This document shows, in pieces, positions 59,769 through 64,000 of a DNA stretch of 64,000 nt. Within the stretch, counting starts at the first letter, position 1. Every line of letters begins with the position of its first letter. Origin of the DNA: Streptomyces sp. BHT-5-2 (GTDB lineage: Bacteria > Actinomycetota > Actinomycetes > Streptomycetales > Streptomycetaceae). The position numbers were made by a program, and so were the translations under genes. The notes under the pieces were generated by a model, which did not search any database, was not told the origin of the DNA, and saw nothing but the letters and a program-made list of their open reading frames with translations. The stretch covers positions 1,984,001 to 2,048,000 of the forward strand of contig NZ_CP081497.1 in NCBI RefSeq assembly GCF_019774615.1. Direction: 5' to 3'.

Positions 59769-62426
59769 GTGAGCGACGCGACGAACGAGGCAATGAACGG
59801 GGCCAGGAACAACGCAATGAACGATCAGTATGTTTTGGATCTCCAAGAGGTGGACGAGACGCAGGTCGCGGTCGTCGGTGGCAAAGGCGCGCACCTGGGC
59901 GAGCTGTCGCAGATCGATGACATCCCCGTGCCGGGCGGCTTCTGCGTGACGACGAACGCCTTCCGCCGGATCATGGCGGAAGCGCCTTCGCTCGACGACC
60001 GGCTCGACGAACTGTCCCGCCTGGACCCGGACGACCAGGAGGCGATCCGCACGCACAGCGCGCGGATCCGCCGGACCATCGAAGAGACCGCCATCCCGGG
60101 CGATCTCGCGTCGGCGATCACCCGCGCGCTCGCCCGACTCGGCGCGCAGGCCGCCTACGCCGTCCGATCCAGTGCGACGGCAGAAGACCTCCCGACGGCC
60201 TCCTTCGCTGGCCAGCAGGACACGTACCTCAACGTCGTGGGGCCGACGGCGATCCTCCAGCACATCAGCCGGTGCTGGGCCTCGCTGTTCACCGAGCGGG
60301 CCGTGACCTACCGCCGGCGCAACGGCATCGACCACCGTACGGTCCACATGGCCGTGGTCGTGCAGCGGATGGTCTTCCCGCACGCGTCCGGCGTCCTCTT
60401 CACGGCCGACCCCGTCACGGGCAACCGGAAGGTCGCCACCGTGGACGCCGGCTTCGGCCTCGGCGAGGCCCTGGTCTCCGGCCTGGTGAACCCGGACGTC
60501 TTCACGGTGCGGCACGGCCAAGTCGTCGCCAGGACGATCGCCGCCAAGGAGCGTGCCGTCCACGCCCTGCCGGCCGGCGGTACGCAGGAGGTGGCGATCG
60601 ACCCGCAGCGGCAGCGGCAGCCGGCGCTGACGGACGCGCAGGCGGTGCGGCTCGTACAGCTCGGGCGGCGGATCGAGGCGCACTTCGGCCGTCCGCAGGA
60701 CATCGAATGGTGTCTGGTCGACGACGGCTTCCGGATCGTTCAGAGCCGGCCGATCACCACGCTGTTCCCCATCCCCGAGACCGGCGACCAGGACAATCAC
60801 GTCTACGTCTCCGTCGGTCACGGGCAGATGATGACCGACCCCATGAAGCCCCTGGGGCTCTCCATGTGGCAGCTGACGGCCATGGTGCCGATGCACGAGG
60901 CCGGCGGAAGGCTGTTCGTCGACGTCACCCGGCGCCTGGCCTCGCCCGCGAGCCGCGCCGGCCTCCTGGACGTCATAGGGAGAGGCGACCCGCTGATCAG
61001 GGACGCGCTGGAGACCGTCCTCGACCGCGACGACTTCGTCCCGTCGCTCCCGGACGCGGGCCCCGCCGGACCGCTGGCCACCGGCGCGTCCACCCCGATC
61101 GAGACCGACCCGGCCATCGTCACCGAACTGATCGAGCGCAGCCGGGCGTCCATCGCCGCCCTGGAGCGCGACATCCGGACGAAGACCGGACCGGCGCTCT
61201 TCGACTTCCTGCTGAGCGCCTTCGAGGAGCACAAGCGAATCCTCAGCGATCCGCTGAACCTTCAGGCGATCACGGCGGGGATGGAGGCCACCTGGTGGCT
61301 CAACGACAAGCTGCGGGAATGGCTGGGCGAGAAGAACGCGGCTGACACGCTGACCCTGTCCGCCCCCGACAACGTCACATCCGAAATGGGTCTGGCACTG
61401 CTCGACGTCGCCGACGTGATCCGCCCGCATCCGGAGGCGGTGGCGTTCCTACAGCGCGGCGCGGACGAGGACGAGGACGTGGACTTCCTGGACGAGCTGG
61501 CAAAGCTCCCGGGCGCGACCGCAGCGCGCGCCGCCATCGAGACCTACCTCGACCGCTACGGCATGCGCTGCGTGGGCGAGATCGACATCACCAGGCCACG
61601 GTGGCGCGAACGCCCCACCACGCTCGTCCCCGCGATCCTCGACAACGTCCGGAACTTCCAACCGGGCGCCGCCGAACGGCGCTTCGAGCAAGGGCGGCAG
61701 AAGGCGCGGCAGAAGGAACAGGACGTGCTGGCACGCCTGCGCGCCCTGCCGGACGGGGACCGCAAAGCCGACGAGACCAAGCGCATGATCGACCGGGTCC
61801 GAACCTTCATCGGCTACCGGGAATACCCCAAGTACGGCATCATCAGCCGCTACTTCGTCTACAAGCAGGCCCTCATGGCGGAGGCCGAGCGCCTCGTACG
61901 GACCGATGTGCTTCCTGAGCGGGAGGACATCTTCTACCTCACGTTCCAGGAACTCCACGACGTCGTGCGCTCGAACCAGGTGGACGCCCGACTCATCCGG
62001 CAGCGCAAGGACGCGTTCCGCTCGTACCACGCGCTCACACCGCCCCGGGTGCTCACCTCGGATGGCGAGGCCGTGACCGGCGCGTACCGGCGCGACGACG
62101 TCCCGGCCGGCGCCCTGGTCGGCCTACCGGTCTCCGCCGGGACCATCGAGGGACGGGCCCGCGTCATCCTCGACATGGCCGATGCCCATCTCGAAGCGGG
62201 CGACATCCTGGTCACGCCCTTCACCGACCCCAGCTGGTCGCCGCTGTTCGTCGGCATCGCGGGCCTGGTGACGGAGGTGGGCGGCCTGATGACCCACGGC
62301 GCCGTCATCGCCCGGGAGTACGGCCTGCCGGCCGTCGTGGGCGTCGAGCAGGCCACCCGGCTGATCCGAGACGGCCAACGGATCCGCGTACACGGAACCG
62401 ACGGCTACCTCGAGCTCCTCCCTTGA
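59769..62426 (+). CDS. rph: Rifamycin-inactivating phosphotransferase
   Basis: The 885-residue protein (869 from ATG 59817) has three parts of the Rph family: an ATP-grasp domain resembling PEP synthase (VDETQVAVVGGKGAHLGELS, YAVRSSATAEDLPTASFAGQQDTYLNV, SGVLFTADPVTGNRK), a middle rifamycin-binding region, and a C-terminal swivel domain with the phosphohistidine in TEVGGLMTHGAVIAREYG (His 827 by the shorter count). It transfers the beta-phosphate of ATP to rifamycin. GTG 59769 has GGAGG at good spacing; ATG 59817 gives a length closer to known Rph. An upstream RAE supports induction by the drug. Confidence 0.93.
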   Translation: MSDATNEAMNGARNNAMNDQYVLDLQEVDETQVAVVGGKGAHLGELSQIDDIPVPGGFCVTTNAFRRIMAEAPSLDDRLDELSRLDPDDQEAIRTHSARIRRTIEETAIPGDLASAITRALARLGAQAAYAVRSSATAEDLPTASFAGQQDTYLNVVGPTAILQHISRCWASLFTERAVTYRRRNGIDHRTVHMAVVVQRMVFPHASGVLFTADPVTGNRKVATVDAGFGLGEALVSGLVNPDVFTVRHGQVVARTIAAKERAVHALPAGGTQEVAIDPQRQRQPALTDAQAVRLVQLGRRIEAHFGRPQDIEWCLVDDGFRIVQSRPITTLFPIPETGDQDNHVYVSVGHGQMMTDPMKPLGLSMWQLTAMVPMHEAGGRLFVDVTRRLASPASRAGLLDVIGRGDPLIRDALETVLDRDDFVPSLPDAGPAGPLATGASTPIETDPAIVTELIERSRASIAALERDIRTKTGPALFDFLLSAFEEHKRILSDPLNLQAITAGMEATWWLNDKLREWLGEKNAADTLTLSAPDNVTSEMGLALLDVADVIRPHPEAVAFLQRGADEDEDVDFLDELAKLPGATAARAAIETYLDRYGMRCVGEIDITRPRWRERPTTLVPAILDNVRNFQPGAAERRFEQGRQKARQKEQDVLARLRALPDGDRKADETKRMIDRVRTFIGYREYPKYGIISRYFVYKQALMAEAERLVRTDVLPEREDIFYLTFQELHDVVRSNQVDARLIRQRKDAFRSYHALTPPRVLTSDGEAVTGAYRRDDVPAGALVGLPVSAGTIEGRARVILDMADAHLEAGDILVTPFTDPSWSPLFVGIAGLVTEVGGLMTHGAVIAREYGLPAVVGVEQATRLIRDGQRIRVHGTDGYLELLP

Positions 62427-62494
62427 CCTTTGACCGACCACACCGAGAAGCCCCGTACGCGCCTCCGCCCCTCCCCCCGCCCTACGCTCACCAC

Positions 62495-63010
62495 ATGACC
62501 ACCACCACTCTCACCCTCGTCCAGGGCGACATCACCGAACAGGCCGTCGACGCCGTGGTCAACGCCGCCAACTCCGCCCTGCTCGGCGGCGGAGGCGTGG
62601 ACGGCGCGATCCACCGCCGCGGCGGGCCCGACATCCTCGCCGAGTGCCGTGCCCTCCGCGCCAGCCGGTACGGCCGCGGCCTGCCCACCGGCCAGGCCGT
62701 CCCCACCACCGCCGGCCGACTGCCCGCCCACTGGGTGATCCACACCGTCGGCCCGCGCTTCAGCCGCGAGGAGGACCGGTCGCAACTGCTGGCCTCCTGC
62801 TATCGGGAGTCGCTGCGGGTCGCCGACGAACTGGGCGCCCGTACGGTGGCGTTCCCGGCCGTCTCCGCCGGGATCTACGGGTGGCCGATGGAGGACGCCG
62901 CCCGGATCGCGGTGGAGACGGTGCGGAGCACGCGGACCACGGTCGAGGAGATCAGGTTCGTCCTCTTCGACGAGCGGGCGTACGAGGCGTTCGCCGCACA
63001 ACTCCGATAG
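62495..63010 (+). CDS. Macro-domain protein (ADP-ribose or O-acetyl-ADP-ribose hydrolase type)
   Basis: The 171-residue protein has VQGDITEQAVDAVVNAANSALLGGGGVDGAIHRRGG, HWVIHTVGP and VAFPAVSAGIYGWP, the complete macro-domain set, close to O-acetyl-ADP-ribose deacetylases. It would process ADP-ribose derivatives, such as those made by sirtuins. It follows rph by 68 bp on the same strand but has no obvious link to rifamycin resistance. Confidence 0.9.
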   Translation: MTTTTLTLVQGDITEQAVDAVVNAANSALLGGGGVDGAIHRRGGPDILAECRALRASRYGRGLPTGQAVPTTAGRLPAHWVIHTVGPRFSREEDRSQLLASCYRESLRVADELGARTVAFPAVSAGIYGWPMEDAARIAVETVRSTRTTVEEIRFVLFDERAYEAFAAQLR

Positions 63011-63220
63011 CGATCAGCCTCGACGCTGCTCGACGGCGGCGGTACGGGCCATCGCGCCTTGGCTGGGGCGCGGCTCATGGGGCACGGAGCGCCTCCAAAG
63101 AAGGGTGGGAGTGCTGCCCCCCCTCTGATCGGGCGATCTCGGCAAGGGAATCGGTATCCATTCGGCGAAATCCAGGCAACCTGCATTGCGGTTCAACTAT
63201 CAGCGACGAAGGGGTGTTTT

Positions 63221-63553
63221 ATGTATCGCATCGCCACCGCTGTTCTCGGGTTCACGGCACTACTAGGCGCCATTGCCACCCCAGCACAGGCTGCCCCCGC
63301 CAAGCGGATCGTCAAGCGGGAATTCGCGGTGAGGGCAGGGTACTGGGGTGCGTACGGAGAGGGCACCGCACGCTGCCCCGAGGGTTCTGCGGTTGTCGGC
63401 GGCGGATTCGACTCAGGGCGCTTGAGATTGTTCGCATGGGCCAGCCGCCCGACGGATGACGGCAAGGGCTGGACCGTGCGAGTCACAGATGGTGGCGAGT
63501 GGAAATTCTCAGCGGGGACGGCCACGGTCTATGCCGTGTGCGAGTTCGAGTAA
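63221..63553 (+). CDS. Small secreted hypothetical protein
   Basis: The 110-residue precursor has a signal peptide (ATAVLGFTALLGAIATPAQAAPA) and a short beta-rich mature part (GTARCPEGSAVVGGGFDSGRL, TATVYAVCEFE) with two cysteines, probably disulfide-linked. This resembles small secreted Streptomyces proteins of unknown function. The start has no strong ribosome site (GAAGGGGTG lies a little close). Confidence 0.72.
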   Translation: MYRIATAVLGFTALLGAIATPAQAAPAKRIVKREFAVRAGYWGAYGEGTARCPEGSAVVGGGFDSGRLRLFAWASRPTDDGKGWTVRVTDGGEWKFSAGTATVYAVCEFE

Positions 63554-63778
63554 CAGCAGCGTCTCCATGCGGATGCCGCCCCGCGCGGGAACGCCCCCTG
63601 CCCCCGGGGCCTGCTCAGGCCCGGGCCGGCGTGCTTCACGCTTCGCAGGTGTCTGATCGCTGCAGCGACCGGGGTAATGATTGTCGGCCGTTGGAGTGGG
63701 CTTTCGGCGCGCCTGTGTGACATCGGGTGTGGGGAGGTACTCATTCGGCGTCCGATTGCCTGTCGATTAGGAGAAGCG

Positions 63779-64000
63779 ATGCGTCCGTTCATAGGTCGTT
63801 CGCTTGCCGTCGTGGTGGTAAGCGTGGCGACCGGTGTCCCGATCGCCGATATATCCCAGGCCGTGCCTCAGAGCCGGTCCATGGTGCTGAGTGGTGAACA
63901 CCGCCGTATGCAGCGTCACGACGGGTGCGACGCGTGCGAGTGCGGCGACGACTCCGGCTCGGGCGGCGGCGGTGCGGTTGATACCGGTCCGGGCGGCGGC
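63779..64000 (+). CDS. Secreted Cys/Gly-rich protein, cut by window edge
   Basis: At least 74 residues are visible: a signal-like N-terminus (RSLAVVVVSVATGVPIADIS), then HRRMQRHDGCDACECGDDSG and a glycine-rich run. AGGAGAAGC sits just before the ATG. CDACEC could form a metal or disulfide cluster. Nothing more can be said without the 3' part. Confidence 0.6.
   Translation, partial: MRPFIGRSLAVVVVSVATGVPIADISQAVPQSRSMVLSGEHRRMQRHDGCDACECGDDSGSGGGGAVDTGPGGG

Noticed and set aside
1..64000. tRNA or rRNA genes
   Set aside because: No cloverleaf-like or rRNA-like stretch was recognised by eye. A dedicated search would be needed to exclude a tRNA firmly.

Overview
The window is a very GC-rich actinobacterial chromosome segment, almost certainly Streptomyces. 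Coding frames have G/C third positions, GTG starts are common, and AGGAGG-type ribosome sites precede many genes. The gene families are typical streptomycete ones: a PcaL fusion, a DUF6343-like small membrane protein, SigJ-type ECF41 sigma factor, MocR regulator, F420-dependent LLM oxidoreductase, rifamycin phosphotransferase, and a second TrpRS behind a Trp-codon leader. Most genes look like chromosomal metabolic and stress genes, interrupted by several mobile or degenerate tracts. I see no CRISPR array, rRNA, tRNA or prophage.

Layout. 1-4.0 kb: the end of an unknown gene, then a 3.7-kb accessory patch holding one intact ABC-F (antibiotic-target-protection type) gene plus gene debris, including a cytochrome P450 tail; the patch is bracketed by a 32-nt direct repeat. 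4.0-7.4 kb: pcaL (beta-ketoadipate pathway), a metallo-beta-lactamase-fold hydrolase, xthA and a small conserved protein. 7.5-10.7 kb: a GluABCD-like amino-acid ABC transporter operon. 10.7-16.4 kb: an FMN-type split-barrel protein, a secreted CocE/PepX-like hydrolase, a methyltransferase, an alpha/beta hydrolase and a divergent MocR regulator. 16.4-21.8 kb: TnpB debris, a LigD-type DNA ligase, an unusual MMPL transporter and an intact IS110-family element. 21.9-28.1 kb: a ChaA-like antiporter, a membrane-anchored protein, secreted gamma-glutamyltransferase, amidase and an isochorismatase-fold protein.

28.2-31.5 kb looks like a drug-efflux locus (hydrolase, MFS pump and MarR regulator, all minus strand, with twin palindromic operators) split by an intact IS200/IS605-type tnpB element. 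33.5-40.4 kb carries a reductive pyrimidine/hydantoin degradation set (nitrilase-fold amidase, class III transaminase, dihydropyrimidinase, LLM oxidoreductase), with a polysaccharide lyase and a binding protein on the other strand. 40.5-43.6 kb: an HhH endonuclease-like protein, sigJ, and trpS preceded by a leader peptide with tandem Trp codons and an attenuator. 43.6-46.5 kb: a nitrate-reductase-like molybdoenzyme overlapping a small partner gene. 46.9-57.6 kb: small membrane protein, MarR regulator, SMP-30-like secreted protein, lipoate ligase, XRE regulator/SDR pair, sirtuin, a second gamma-glutamyltransferase, an IMPase-like phosphatase and an FAD oxidoreductase. 57.6-64 kb: a 24-bp inverted repeat with CTAG ends, a membrane protein ending in GGHGC repeats, the rifamycin phosphotransferase gene rph behind a rifamycin-associated element, a macro-domain protein and two small secreted proteins, the last cut by the window edge.

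Three resistance-type functions (ABC-F, rph, an attenuated second TrpRS) lie in different parts of the window. Each has visible upstream regulatory DNA, which suggests inducible self-protection. No single large undescribed system is evident. The strongest leads are the repeat-flanked ABC-F patch, the tnpB insertion that splits the MarR-MFS locus, the MMPL protein lacking the usual proton-relay residues, the Asp at the PcaL nucleophile position, and the GGHGC-tailed membrane protein.
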